Source: Frigoribacterium sp. Leaf186 (GTDB taxonomy: Bacteria > Actinomycetota > Actinomycetes > Actinomycetales > Microbacteriaceae). Taken from it: a stretch of 64,000 bases of DNA. The position numbers and the translations under genes were made by a program. Below the pieces are notes generated by a model that was given only the letters and a program-made list of their open reading frames with translations, was not told the DNA's origin and made no database searches. Numbering within the stretch: position 1 is the first letter of the stretch; each line of letters opens with the position of its first letter. Positions 15,673-23,991 of this stretch are shown here, one piece after another. Location: NCBI RefSeq assembly GCF_001423905.1, contig NZ_LMPQ01000001.1:1-64000 (forward strand). Direction: 5' to 3'.

Positions 15673-15821
15673 TTCCCGAGGGTACCGGCCCGGCGGCCTG
15701 ACGGCCTGCCCGTCGCGGGACGATGGTCGATGTCGGCGGTGCGCCCTACGATCCCGACATGAGACATTCCTCCGCAGGCAACACGCTCCCATCCGCCTCC
15801 CCGACGGAAGTCATACCGGGT

Positions 15822-15827
15822 TATACT
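15822..15827 (+). promoter_or_regulatory. -10 box (TATACT) of toxin-antitoxin operon
   Basis: TATACT ends six bases before the antitoxin ATG at 15834, so transcription would begin at or next to the start codon, giving a leaderless mRNA. The partly symmetric ATACCGGGTTAT overlapping it may be the antitoxin operator. Confidence 0.55.
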
Positions 15828-15833
15828 CGATCG

Positions 15834-16091
15834 ATGAAGACAGCGATCTCCATCCCCGATGCCACGTTCGAACGCGTCGAACGTCGCGTCGCCGAGCTGG
15901 GCATCAACCGATCACAGTTCTTCGCTCGAGCCGCCGAGCGTTACCTGGACGAACTCGAGCAACGGTCCGTCACCGAACGGCTCAACGCGGCCATCGCCCT
16001 CGACGCGGGGCGCAGCGATTCCGAGACCGCCGACTTCGTGAGGTTCTCGAGACGTCGTCTCGAGTCCGCGACGGCCGACGACGCATGGTGA
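15834..16091 (+). CDS. RHH antitoxin (MazE/CopG-type)
   Basis: 85 residues. The N-terminal 45 residues form a ribbon-helix-helix: MKTAISIPDATFERVERRV gives the beta strand and first helix, and 'GINRSQFFARAAERYLDEL' the second. The C-terminal 40 residues are acidic and would wrap the toxin. The last codons overlap the toxin start by seven bases. The antitoxin neutralises the toxin and, with it, represses the operon. The promoter lies right at the start codon. Module identity is confident from motif plus neighbour. Confidence 0.85.
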   Translation: MKTAISIPDATFERVERRVAELGINRSQFFARAAERYLDELEQRSVTERLNAAIALDAGRSDSETADFVRFSRRRLESATADDAW

Positions 16092-16426
16092 GCCGGGGCG
16101 ACGTCTGCTGGCTCGATCTGGACGACCCGAGGCGCAGCTCCCCGGCGAAGCACCGACCCGTGGTCGTCGTGCAAGCCGACGCCTACTCTCACAGCGCACT
16201 GTCGACGGTGGTCGTCGTGAGCCTCACCTCTTCCACCTGGCTCGCGGCCCATCCCGGCAACGTGTTCGTGCCCGCCGCGGCCTCGGGGCTCGACCGGGAT
16301 TCCGTCGCGAACGTCACCCAGCTCTCCACGGTCGACGAGGGCGACCTGGGCCCGACGGTCGCCACGCTCCCCGCGTACCTCCGGGACGACGTCGACGCAG
16401 GCTTGCGAGCAGTCCTGGCTCTGTGA
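16085..16426 (+). CDS. MazF/PemK-type endoribonuclease toxin
   Basis: 113 residues. It opens 'MVSRGDVCWLDLDDPRRSSP' with the MazF/PemK entry RGDVWWxxL-like and the arginine of 'KHRPVVVVQAD', followed by VVVVSLTSSTWLAAHPGNV and 'DRDSVANVTQLSTVD', which carries the conserved Ser/Thr-Gln segment. These proteins cut mRNA at short motifs. It overlaps the antitoxin by seven bases and so is translationally coupled. All expected residues are present and the length is normal, so it appears intact. The cleavage specificity is not predictable. Confidence 0.85.
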   Translation: MVSRGDVCWLDLDDPRRSSPAKHRPVVVVQADAYSHSALSTVVVVSLTSSTWLAAHPGNVFVPAAASGLDRDSVANVTQLSTVDEGDLGPTVATLPAYLRDDVDAGLRAVLAL

Positions 16427-16439
16427 CCGGCGGCGCAGG

Positions 16440-17315
16440 TCAGGCGACGCCGCCCGACCAGAACGCGCGGACGTCGTCGAGCACGGCCTCGGCCTGTCGA
16501 CGGCCGGCCTCGGCCGCGGGACGACGCGTGGTCGTGGCGAGCACGTCGGTGCCGAAGGCCTCGAGCGCCGCGGCGTCGGCCTCGACGACGAAGACCTCGC
16601 GCCCGGCCGCGCGGCGCGCCGCGACGACCTGGGGCAGGGTCGGCCCGAGCGGCGAGACGTCGAGCTCGGGCCCGCACGACAACACCAGCACGCGGTCGTA
16701 GTCGTCGGCGAGGTCGGCGTTGGTGCCCGACCGCACGCCGCCGTCCATCGTCGGGCGACCGTCGACCTCGACGGTGGGCCAGACCACGGGCACCGAGCAG
16801 CTCGCGGCCACGGCGCGGTACAGGTCGACGCCCGAGCCGCCGTCCAGCGGGCGGAACGTGCCGTCGGTGGCGTCCACGGTGCAGACGGTGAGCGCGGCGT
16901 CGGGCCAGGTCGCGCCTGCGAACCGGTCGCGCATGGCCGTGACGAGCTCGGGCTCGTCGGCGACGACGGGCGTCTCGCGGGCCAGCGCGCCGATCCGGGC
17001 CCGCGCCTCCTGCTGGGTGGTCGCCCCGGCGAGCGCCTGACCGAGGGTCTGCTGGAACACGTCGGGGTCGATCGAGCCCGACGGCAGCTCGACGACGTCC
17101 TCGAACTGTTCGCGGAGGCCCTGGTCGACGAGCCCGAGTCGCACCATCGTGCCGACGACCGAGCCGGCCGAGGTGCCGACCACGAGGTCGGCGTCGCCCA
17201 CGGGCACGCCCGCCTCGAGCAGGCGGGACAGCACGCCGAGCTCCCAGGCGATGCCGGTGATGCCACCGCCGCCCAGGACGAGGGCGGTGCGGGTGGGGGT
17301 CGTGGTGGTGCTCAT
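16440..17315 (-). CDS. patatin-like phospholipase
   Basis: 291 residues from ATG 17315 with GAGGAG upstream. It shows the full patatin catalytic set: the glycine-rich oxyanion loop 'LVLGGGGITGIAWELG' near residues 12-27, the nucleophile elbow GTSAG near residue 50, and the DGG catalytic aspartate motif in 'PTMDGGVRSGTNADLA' near residue 195. It would hydrolyse acyl esters in the cytoplasm or at the membrane, with no signal peptide. It is convergent with the toxin gene and followed upstream by the MBL gene on the same strand. Family certain, lipid substrate unknown. Confidence 0.9.
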   Translation of the reverse strand: MSTTTTPTRTALVLGGGGITGIAWELGVLSRLLEAGVPVGDADLVVGTSAGSVVGTMVRLGLVDQGLREQFEDVVELPSGSIDPDVFQQTLGQALAGATTQQEARARIGALARETPVVADEPELVTAMRDRFAGATWPDAALTVCTVDATDGTFRPLDGGSGVDLYRAVAASCSVPVVWPTVEVDGRPTMDGGVRSGTNADLADDYDRVLVLSCGPELDVSPLGPTLPQVVAARRAAGREVFVVEADAAALEAFGTDVLATTTRRPAAEAGRRQAEAVLDDVRAFWSGGVA

Positions 17316-17419
17316 GTCTCTCCTCGGTCGTGGTGACGGCCCGGGCAGGAGGTGCGGTGCGGCTCCCGGGGCCGCGCTCGACAGTAGGCCGCTCGCCCCG
17401 ACCCCTGCTCGGGCAGGTG

Positions 17420-18469
17420 TCAGGCCGGGCGCAGCTCGCCGGCCCGGCCGAGCGCCTGCACGTGCCACCCGGTCTGCGCCAGCGCCGAGCCGAGCCGGTA
17501 GCCGTGCAGCGAGGCGATGCCTCCGCTCCACGACATGCGCTCGGCGACCTGCCACACGGTCGGCCGGTCGAGCGCGTCGAGGGCCGCCGCGGCGTCCCGG
17601 CTGCGGTCGGTGCGGTGGGCGATCAGCGCCTCGGCACGCTCGCGGAGCCCGGTGAAGCGGTACTCGTGGCCCGGGCAGACCTCGAGTGCGTCCGGCCCGG
17701 GCACGTCGAGGGCGACCATGCGCTCGAGCGACGCGAGGTAGTCGCTCAGCGGGTTCGTCGGGGTGCGGCCCCCGAGGCCGATGCCGGGGTTGATGCGCGG
17801 CAGCACGTGGTCGCCCGTGAAGACGAGGCGTTGCTCGGGTTCGACGAAGCAGAGGTGGCCCGCGGTGTGCCCGGGGGTGTGGACCGCCCGCAGCTTCCGG
17901 CCCGTGATCGGCAGCACGTCGCCGTCGGCCAGCAGCAGGTCGGCGGCGACCGCGGGCAGGTGGCGACCCGACCCCCACGAGGCGACCAGCGCCTCCTGGT
18001 CCTCGGCCGGTGCGCCCCAGCGGGCGATGTCGGCGTCGGCGGCGGCCGCGTCGGCCGGCCGGTCGGCGAGGGCGGCCTGCTCGGCGGCGTGCAGGGCGAT
18101 GCGGGCCCCCGAGGCTCGTCGCAGGGCCTCCGCTCCGCCCAGGTGGTCGGCGTGCAGGTGCGTGACGGCGATCAGCTCGACGTCGGCGAGGGCGTGGTCG
18201 ACGTCGGAGAGGGCCTGCTCGAGCCGGTCGAGGTTGGCGTCGACTCCCCACCCGGGGTCGATGACGGTCAGGGCGCCGTCCGAGCCCTCGACGACGTAGC
18301 CGAGCGAGTGGTCGTCGATGCCGTCGCCGAACTCGAACGCGACCGACCAGACGCCGTGCCGGACCTCCTCGACGGGCGGCAGGTCGCCGCGACGGACGGC
18401 GTCGGCCTGCACGCGGCTGAGCGGGACGGGAGGCGCAGGAGGCGCGGGTCGGCTGGCGGCGTCGGTCAC
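17420..18469 (-). CDS. MBL-fold metallohydrolase
   Basis: 349 residues. Zinc ligands are clear: THLHADHLG (HxHxDH, about residue 103), 'HTPGHTAGH' and 'FTGDHVLP', with a late 'GHEYRF'. The N-terminal 'HSLGYVVEGSDGALTVIDPG' is the usual lead-in of the fold. The C-terminal 70 residues hold a winged-helix-like helical region often found in lactamase_B plus extra domain hydrolases and thioesterases. TAGGCT lies six bases before the GTG, so the mRNA may be leaderless. Substrate unknown; possibly a thioester or lactone. Confidence 0.85.
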   Translation of the reverse strand: MTDAASRPAPPAPPVPLSRVQADAVRRGDLPPVEEVRHGVWSVAFEFGDGIDDHSLGYVVEGSDGALTVIDPGWGVDANLDRLEQALSDVDHALADVELIAVTHLHADHLGGAEALRRASGARIALHAAEQAALADRPADAAAADADIARWGAPAEDQEALVASWGSGRHLPAVAADLLLADGDVLPITGRKLRAVHTPGHTAGHLCFVEPEQRLVFTGDHVLPRINPGIGLGGRTPTNPLSDYLASLERMVALDVPGPDALEVCPGHEYRFTGLRERAEALIAHRTDRSRDAAAALDALDRPTVWQVAERMSWSGGIASLHGYRLGSALAQTGWHVQALGRAGELRPA

Positions 18470-18530
18470 CCCGCGAGCCTAGCCAGCGGCGCCCGCCACC
18501 CGCGCCGCCTGCCGACGCCGCGCCCGCTCC

Positions 18531-19562
18531 CTACTCGGCGGAGACTTCGATCAGCACCTTGCCGACCACGTCGCCCTCGACAGCCTCGTGTGCGGCCGCC
18601 GTCTCGGCGAGGGGGAAGGTGTGCAGCGGCAGGCCGGCGGCCTCGCCGACGGGCAGGACGCCGTCGCGCAGGGCGGCGGTGACGTCCTCGACGGCCGCCT
18701 GCAGCGCCTCCTCGCCCACGGTGTAGAGCAGCACGAACTGGAACCGCGTGTTGGTGACCATGTTCGCGCGGATCGGGATCGTGGTCGTGTCGCCGCCGTT
18801 GTCGGCGTAGATCGCCACGGAGGCGCGGTGCGCGACGACCTGCGACAGCAGTTCGGCGTTCTGCGAGATCGCGACCTCGACCACGACGTCCACGCCGTCG
18901 GGCGCGAGCTCGCGGATCTCGGCGGCGGCGTCGCCCGTGCGGTAGTTGACGACGTGGTGCGCCCCAGCGGCCGTGGCCAGGGCGGCCTTCTCGTCGGAGC
19001 TGATGGTCGTGATGACGGTGGCACCAGCCCAGCGCGCGAGCTGGATGGCGGCGTGGCCGACGGCACCCGCGCCTCCTGCGACGAGGACGACGGTCCCGTC
19101 GAGGCTGCCGGGGGTGAGGCGGCTCGGGCCGTCCTCGCGGACGGTCAGGGCGCGGTGCGCGGTCATGGCGGGTACGCCGAGGCTGGCGCCGACGTCGAGG
19201 CCGACGCCCTCGGGCAGCGGGACGACGCGTTCTGCGGGCAGCACGGTGAACTCCTGTGCGGTGCCGGTGGGGCGCTGGTGAGCCGAGAGGTAGGTCCAGA
19301 CGCGGTCGCCGACCGAGAGGCCGGTGACGCCCTCGCCGGTCGCGTCGACGACGCCCGAGCCGTCCTGGTTCGGCGTGACCTCGGCGAACGGCAGCGACTC
19401 GCCGGGGCCGCCGCCCGCGCGGGACTTCCAGTCGGTGGGGTTGACGCCCGACCACACAACGCGGACGCGCACCTCGCCGGCGGCGGGTTCGGGCAGGTCG
19501 CGGTCGACGAGCTGCAGCACGGTGGGGGCGGATCCGGTCTCGGAGTACACGATCGACTTCAT
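18531..19562 (-). CDS. zinc-independent quinone oxidoreductase (MDR family)
   Basis: 343 residues. Typical quinone oxidoreductase layout: GroES-like N-terminal domain ('VRVVWSGVNPTDWKSRAG'), then a Rossmann domain with the NADPH motif VAGGAGAVGHAAIQLARWAG and 'NYRTGDAAAEI'. It ends 'GDVVGKVLIEVSAE', the usual closing strand with a GK motif. No structural zinc cysteines are visible, consistent with the QOR branch of the medium-chain dehydrogenase/reductase family. It would reduce quinones or enones with NADPH in the cytoplasm. It diverges from the histidine kinase gene across about 66 bp. Substrate not predicted. Confidence 0.85.
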   Translation of the reverse strand: MKSIVYSETGSAPTVLQLVDRDLPEPAAGEVRVRVVWSGVNPTDWKSRAGGGPGESLPFAEVTPNQDGSGVVDATGEGVTGLSVGDRVWTYLSAHQRPTGTAQEFTVLPAERVVPLPEGVGLDVGASLGVPAMTAHRALTVREDGPSRLTPGSLDGTVVLVAGGAGAVGHAAIQLARWAGATVITTISSDEKAALATAAGAHHVVNYRTGDAAAEIRELAPDGVDVVVEVAISQNAELLSQVVAHRASVAIYADNGGDTTTIPIRANMVTNTRFQFVLLYTVGEEALQAAVEDVTAALRDGVLPVGEAAGLPLHTFPLAETAAAHEAVEGDVVGKVLIEVSAE

Positions 19563-19628
19563 GCCCGGAGCCAACCAGACCCGGCCGTGCCGTGTTCCCG
19601 GCGCGCGGTCAGGCCGCAGAATGGCGAG

Positions 19629-21050
19629 ATGACGCCCACCGACCGCTCGGTACCGCCCTGGACTCCGGTGGTCTCACCGGCCGACGCGCGCGCCCGTGAC
19701 ACCGTCGACCCGACGCCGCGCCGCGTGGTGACCTGGGTCGCCGTTGTGGCGGTGGTCGTCATCGTCGCCGTCATCGTGGCCGCCCTCGTCGCCGCCCGAC
19801 GCCTGGCCGAGACCGAGTCGGTCCGCGACGCCGCCGACCGGGCCGACCGCATCGCCGACGTCCTCGTGCAGCCCGAGCTCACCGACGCCCTGCTGTCGGG
19901 CGACCCGGGCGCGACCGCCGCCGTCGACGCCGTGGTGCGCGACCACGTGCTGAGCGACAGCATCGTGCGGGTGAAGATCTGGGACGCCGACGGCCGCATC
20001 GTCTGGTCGGACGAGCCGCGCCTGGTGGGGCAGCGGTTCGGCCTCGCCGACGACGAGCTCGAGGCCCTCGGTGGCGCGGGCGTCGACGCCGAGGTCAGCG
20101 ACCTCGATGCCCCCGAGAACGCCTACGAACGCGGTGAGGGCAAGCTGCTCGAGACCTACCGCTCGGTGCGGACCGCCGAGGGCACGCCCCTGCTGTTCGA
20201 GGTGTACTTCCGCTACGACGAGGTGCTGCAGCGCAGCGGGCAGCTCTGGCAGGGCTTCGCCGGGATCGCCGTCGGCAGCGTCGTCGTCGTGTTGGCCCTG
20301 CTGGCCCCCGTGCTGTGGCGCCTGCTCGCCGCCCTGCGCTCGGCCAGGGTGCAGCGCGAGGCCCTGCTGACGCGGGCGCTCGAGGCCAGCGCCGACGAAC
20401 GTCGCCGCATCGCCGGCACCCTGCACGACGGGGTCGTGCAAGACCTGGTCGCCACCTCGCTCGCGTTGTCGGCCGAGGGCGCCGCCGCCCGCCGACGGGG
20501 TGACGCCGGCACCGCCGACGGCCTCGACACCGTGGCGGGCTCCGTCCGCAGCGGCATCGGCGGCCTCCGCACGCTGCTGGTCGACATCTACCCGCCCAAC
20601 CTCGAGCACGCCGGACTCGCGTCGGCGCTCGACGACCTCGCGACGGCGACCCGCGCGCGTGGGGTGGCCACCACGGTCGCGATATCCGGTGACCTGCGGC
20701 TCGACGCCGACGCCGAACGGCTGGTGCACCGCGTCGTGCAAGAGTGCCTGGTCAACGTCGTCAAGCACGCCGGCGCGTCCGCGGCGACGGTGACCGTCGA
20801 GGCGGCGACGGCATCCGCCGGTGCCACGACCGCGGGGCGACCGTCGGGCCAGGCCGGGCCCCGTCGGGTCGTGGTGACGGTGTCCGACGACGGGCGGGGG
20901 TTCGACCCGGCGACCGTCGACCACGCGCCCCACGGCCACTTCGGCCTGCGGCTGGTGACCGACGCGGTGCGCGACGCCGGGGCGGCTCTCGACCTCGCCA
21001 CGAGCCCCGGCCGGGGCACCCGGTGGCGCCTGACGGTGGCGGCCTCGTGA
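19629..21050 (+). CDS. DesK/NarL-type sensor histidine kinase
   Basis: 473 residues. Transmembrane segments at about 34-57 and 216-238 flank a periplasm-side sensor domain of about 155 residues (double-Cache-like region with 'VRVKIWDADGRIVWSDEP'). The HisKA_3 dimerisation motif 'DERRRIAGTLHDGVVQDL' puts the phosphorylated His at residue 266. The ATPase domain shows 'ECLVNVVKHAGA' (N box) and VVTVSDDGRGFDP (G box). It overlaps the response regulator by four bases (GTGA). The sensed signal is unknown. Together with the next gene it is a complete two-component system. Confidence 0.9.
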   Translation: MTPTDRSVPPWTPVVSPADARARDTVDPTPRRVVTWVAVVAVVVIVAVIVAALVAARRLAETESVRDAADRADRIADVLVQPELTDALLSGDPGATAAVDAVVRDHVLSDSIVRVKIWDADGRIVWSDEPRLVGQRFGLADDELEALGGAGVDAEVSDLDAPENAYERGEGKLLETYRSVRTAEGTPLLFEVYFRYDEVLQRSGQLWQGFAGIAVGSVVVVLALLAPVLWRLLAALRSARVQREALLTRALEASADERRRIAGTLHDGVVQDLVATSLALSAEGAAARRRGDAGTADGLDTVAGSVRSGIGGLRTLLVDIYPPNLEHAGLASALDDLATATRARGVATTVAISGDLRLDADAERLVHRVVQECLVNVVKHAGASAATVTVEAATASAGATTAGRPSGQAGPRRVVVTVSDDGRGFDPATVDHAPHGHFGLRLVTDAVRDAGAALDLATSPGRGTRWRLTVAAS

Positions 21051-21778
21051 TCGGCGTCCTCGTGGTCGACGACCACCCGCTCGTCCGGGCCGGGCTGCGT
21101 GCCCTCGTCGAGACCGCGGACGACCTCGTCGTCGTCGGCGAGGCGTCCAGCGGCGAGGACGCCGTGGCGTTCGCCGCCGAGGACGCCCGAGCGGCCCGTC
21201 GCATCCCCCTCGCCGTCGTGCTGATGGACCTCTCGATGCCGGGCATGGGCGGCCTCGCCGCCACGCGCCTCCTCGCCGAGGCGCACGACCACCTGCACGT
21301 CGTCGTCCTCACCTCGTTCCCCGACCCGGCCTCGGTGCAACAGGCGCTCGCCGCCGGGGCCGTCGGCTACCTGCTGAAGGACGCCGACCCGGCCGGCGTC
21401 GTCGCCGGCGTCCGGGCCGCCGCCGGGGGAGGCGCACCGCTCGACCCCCGGGCGGCCCGGGTGCTGCTGCCGACCCGTGACGCGGGAGGCGCGGTCGCGT
21501 CACCCGCGCCTCCCGCGTCCGCGACGGCTGCCGCCGGCGCCCCCGGCCCGGTCTCGGGCCGAGAAGCCGAAGTGCTGCGGCTGCTCGCCCGCGGGCTCGC
21601 CAACAAGCAGATCGCCGGGCAGCTCGGCATCAGCGAGCGGACGGTCAAGGCGCACGTCGGCAGCGTGTTCCGCCGCATCGGGGTGGCCGACCGGACGAGC
21701 GCCGCGCTCTGGGCGCGCGACAACGGGTACGGGGCCGGCGGGCACGGGGCCGGCGGGTCCGGGGCCGGCGGGTACTAG
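21047..21778 (+). CDS. NarL/LuxR-family response regulator
   Basis: 243 residues from the GTG at 21047. The receiver domain has acidic residues D8-D9 and the phospho-acceptor D61 in VVLMDLSMPGM, with the conserved Lys in 'LLKDADP'. After an Ala/Pro-rich linker of about 30 residues, the LuxR HTH reads 'SGREAEVLRLLARGLANKQI' and continues with SERTVKAHV. It is coupled to the kinase by a four-base overlap. The odd feature is a C-terminal tail of glycine repeats (GAGGH, GAGGS, GAGGY) encoded by three near-identical 15-bp units. The next gene, a secreted protein, is a plausible target. Confidence 0.9.
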   Translation: MIGVLVVDDHPLVRAGLRALVETADDLVVVGEASSGEDAVAFAAEDARAARRIPLAVVLMDLSMPGMGGLAATRLLAEAHDHLHVVVLTSFPDPASVQQALAAGAVGYLLKDADPAGVVAGVRAAAGGGAPLDPRAARVLLPTRDAGGAVASPAPPASATAAAGAPGPVSGREAEVLRLLARGLANKQIAGQLGISERTVKAHVGSVFRRIGVADRTSAALWARDNGYGAGGHGAGGSGAGGY

Positions 21779-21782
21779 TACC
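21771..21782. promoter_or_regulatory. 12-bp perfect palindrome at the response regulator stop
   Basis: GGTACTAGTACC overlaps the TAG stop codon. It could be an operator for the downstream secreted-protein gene or a chance palindrome. Confidence 0.3.
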
Positions 21783-21869
21783 AAGGTCCGATGGTGCCGT
21801 GGGCGGAGTCCCACGAAGCTGGGGTCCACAGCGCAGAACGAGCTGTCCACCGCTCTCGAAAGGCCCACC

Positions 21870-22727
21870 ATGCCCAGCACCTTCTTCCGCAGGGCCCGCG
21901 CGGCCGTGCTCGTGACGGCGGTCGTCGCCGGCTCGCTCGCCCTCTCGGCCGCCCCCGCCAGCGCCTCGGGCAAGACCAGCGCCGGCGGCGACTACGCCGT
22001 GACCGTGAACGGCACGACGTACGACCCGGCCGCCGGCAAGAGCACGAAGCTCGCAGGGATCGTGCCGACCGGCCGCATCGCCGTGCGCGGCGTCAACAAC
22101 GGCTTCGACATCGACGTCTCGACCCTCGGCGTCTACGACTACACGCTGACCGGCGCCCCCGACACCCAGCGCATGGTCACGAAGCCCACGACGGTCTTCG
22201 CCTCGAAGGTGCCGACCCTCACCGCGGCCCAGCGTGCGGGCGCGACGATCAAGAGCCTCGAGATCAAGGACGACACCCTCGTCGTGCTGTTCGGAACCTC
22301 GGCCGGCAAGTTCAAGATCCAGGCGAAGGACGGCGCCCAGGGCGGGATCTTCCAGATGGAGTCCGAGTTCGGCGCCCCCGTCGAGTTCGTGCACACCCTC
22401 GCGCCGGGCGTGTTCTACTTCGTCAACCAGTACACGGGCAAGGTCAACTTCGGCGACGGGGTCGACGCGGTCGCCTCGGGTGCCGGCGCGCACCAGATGC
22501 TGCTCGGCAAGGACAGCCCGCAGGTCGCCACCAAGACGTTCCAATCGGGCACCGTCACGAAGTGGCTCGTGCAGTCCGGCGGACGCCTCGGCGGCGTGCT
22601 CGGCGAAGACGCCATCGAGCTGAGTGCCGGCGCCACGAACTGCACCAGCCAGTGCCAGGCGCAAAACCAGATCCGCGGCTCGCTGCCGGTGCCGCCCGAC
22701 CCGACGAACCCGACGCCGATCGGCTGA
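21870..22727 (+). CDS. secreted hypothetical protein
   Basis: 285 residues from ATG 21870. A clear signal peptide (MPSTFFRRARAAVLVTAVVA, cleavage near ASA at about residue 33) leads to a mature protein of beta-rich character with 'YAVTVNGTTYDPAAGKSTKL' near the start, a central FKIQAKDGAQGGIFQMES and 'GVFYFVNQYTGKVNFGDG'. Near the C-terminus are two Cys in a 'CTSQCQAQN' context. No domain is recognised. It follows a two-component system by about 90 bp on the same strand and may be under its control. Exported or cell-wall-associated location is well supported. Confidence 0.7.
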   Translation: MPSTFFRRARAAVLVTAVVAGSLALSAAPASASGKTSAGGDYAVTVNGTTYDPAAGKSTKLAGIVPTGRIAVRGVNNGFDIDVSTLGVYDYTLTGAPDTQRMVTKPTTVFASKVPTLTAAQRAGATIKSLEIKDDTLVVLFGTSAGKFKIQAKDGAQGGIFQMESEFGAPVEFVHTLAPGVFYFVNQYTGKVNFGDGVDAVASGAGAHQMLLGKDSPQVATKTFQSGTVTKWLVQSGGRLGGVLGEDAIELSAGATNCTSQCQAQNQIRGSLPVPPDPTNPTPIG

Positions 22728-22801
22728 CCCGCGCCTCCGGGCCCCGGGTCGACCAGGGACGCCACGACCGGCCGCACACCTCTCGGGGTGGGCGGACGGT
22801 C

Positions 22802-22891
22802 GTCGTTCGTGGTCGGGTCGTCCGCGGTCGGGTCGTCGGCGGTCGGACCGTCCGCGGTCGGACCATCCGCGGGCGGACCATCCGCGGGCGG
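22802..22891. repeat. 15-bp tandem repeat, six units
   Basis: Six 15-bp units (first three beginning GTCGT, last three ACCNT, all ending CGGTCGG or GGGCGG) plus a partial seventh lie between two convergent genes. The 15-bp period keeps all frames open. It does not appear to be part of either gene. It could be a variable-number repeat or a source of read-through structure. Confidence 0.7.
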
Positions 22892-22903
22892 ACCGTCGGG
22901 GCG

Positions 22904-23866
22904 TCAGGCCCCCGGGCTGCGGAACAGGGCGAGCGCGAGCAGGTCGTCCTCCGGCCCGCCGCCCTCGTGCCCGTTGTACGGCCAGACCGTGATCTCGGCG
23001 GGGCCGCCGTAGGCGTGGAACGCGCCGAACACCGTCGACGGCGGGCAGATCGGGTCCATCAACGCCGTGGTGAACCGGGCGGGCGCGGTCGCCCGCTTCG
23101 CGAAGTTGACGCCGTCGAAGTACGCCAGCACGTCGTGCACCGAGGAGGCGCGGTGCCGGTGGACGGCCAGGTAGCGCCCGATTTCCTTGTACGGGTCGGC
23201 GTCGGTGATCACGGTCGCCCGCCGGAAGTCGCAGAGGAACGGCACGTACGCCGCCACGGCGGCGAGATCCGGCACGAGTCCGGCGACGGCGAGGGCGATG
23301 CCGCCGCCCTGGCTGCCGCCGACGACCGACACCCGGGAGGCGTCGACGACGTCGAGCCCCCGAGCCGCCTCGACGGCCCGCACCGCGTCCATGAAGACGC
23401 GTCGGTAGTAGTACGTCTCGCGCGAGTCGATGCCGCGCGTCATGACGCCGGGGTGCGCCGGGCCCGAGCCGTCGGGGTCGGGGGTGGCGCCGATGCTCCA
23501 GCCCGAGCCCTGACCCCGGGTGTCCATCTGCAGGTGCGCGAACCCGGCCGACGCCCAGAACAAGTTTTCGACCGCAGCGCCCCGTCCACCGCCGTAGCCG
23601 ACGAACTGCACGACCGCCGGCAGCGGGCCGCTCGCCCCGGCCGGCACGCGCAGCCAGGCACGCACGGGCTGCCCCGCCCACCCGGCGAACGTCACGTCGT
23701 ACACGTCGAGCGTCGTCAGCCCCGTCTCGACCCGGTCGACGTGCAGGTCGAGCGGGTGCGCCCGGGTCTCGGCGAGCGTCGCCGCCCAGAACTCGTCGAA
23801 GTCGTCGGGGTCGGTCTGGGTGCTGCGGTACTCGCGCAGGGCGGGCTCGAGCAGGTCGGTGAACAT
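22904..23866 (-). CDS. CE7 acetylxylan/cephalosporin esterase
   Basis: 320 residues from ATG 23866. CE7 family signatures are all present: RGQGSGW in 'QMDTRGQGSGWSIGA', the nucleophile GGSQGG near residue 190, an Asp in 'LMDPICPPST' and the terminal 'NGHEGGG' His. N-terminal 'DFDEFWAATLAETRAHPLDL' is also typical. It would remove acetyl groups from xylan oligosaccharides or small acetylated sugars, in the cytoplasm, since no signal peptide is seen. TAGACA lies seven bases before the ATG, suggesting leaderless expression. Family strongly supported; natural substrate unproven. Confidence 0.9.
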   Translation of the reverse strand: MFTDLLEPALREYRSTQTDPDDFDEFWAATLAETRAHPLDLHVDRVETGLTTLDVYDVTFAGWAGQPVRAWLRVPAGASGPLPAVVQFVGYGGGRGAAVENLFWASAGFAHLQMDTRGQGSGWSIGATPDPDGSGPAHPGVMTRGIDSRETYYYRRVFMDAVRAVEAARGLDVVDASRVSVVGGSQGGGIALAVAGLVPDLAAVAAYVPFLCDFRRATVITDADPYKEIGRYLAVHRHRASSVHDVLAYFDGVNFAKRATAPARFTTALMDPICPPSTVFGAFHAYGGPAEITVWPYNGHEGGGPEDDLLALALFRSPGA

Positions 23867-23991
23867 GAGCACCTGTCTACCGCAGCCCGCGGCGCCTGCC
23901 CCGGACGCACCGCCCACGGGCCTTCCCACACCCCGTCGAGGAGGTGCGGGCACGGGGCGCGGCGCGCGAGGCGCAACTCAGGAGGCGCGGC

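Noticed and set aside
15834-16426. Toxin-antitoxin pair as part of a larger defence or mobile island
   Set aside because: Neighbours on both sides are ordinary chromosomal genes (glycosyltransferase, patatin); no mobility genes or repeats flank it.
22802-22891. CRISPR-like array
   Set aside because: Units are directly adjacent 15-mers without unique spacers, and no cas gene is present.
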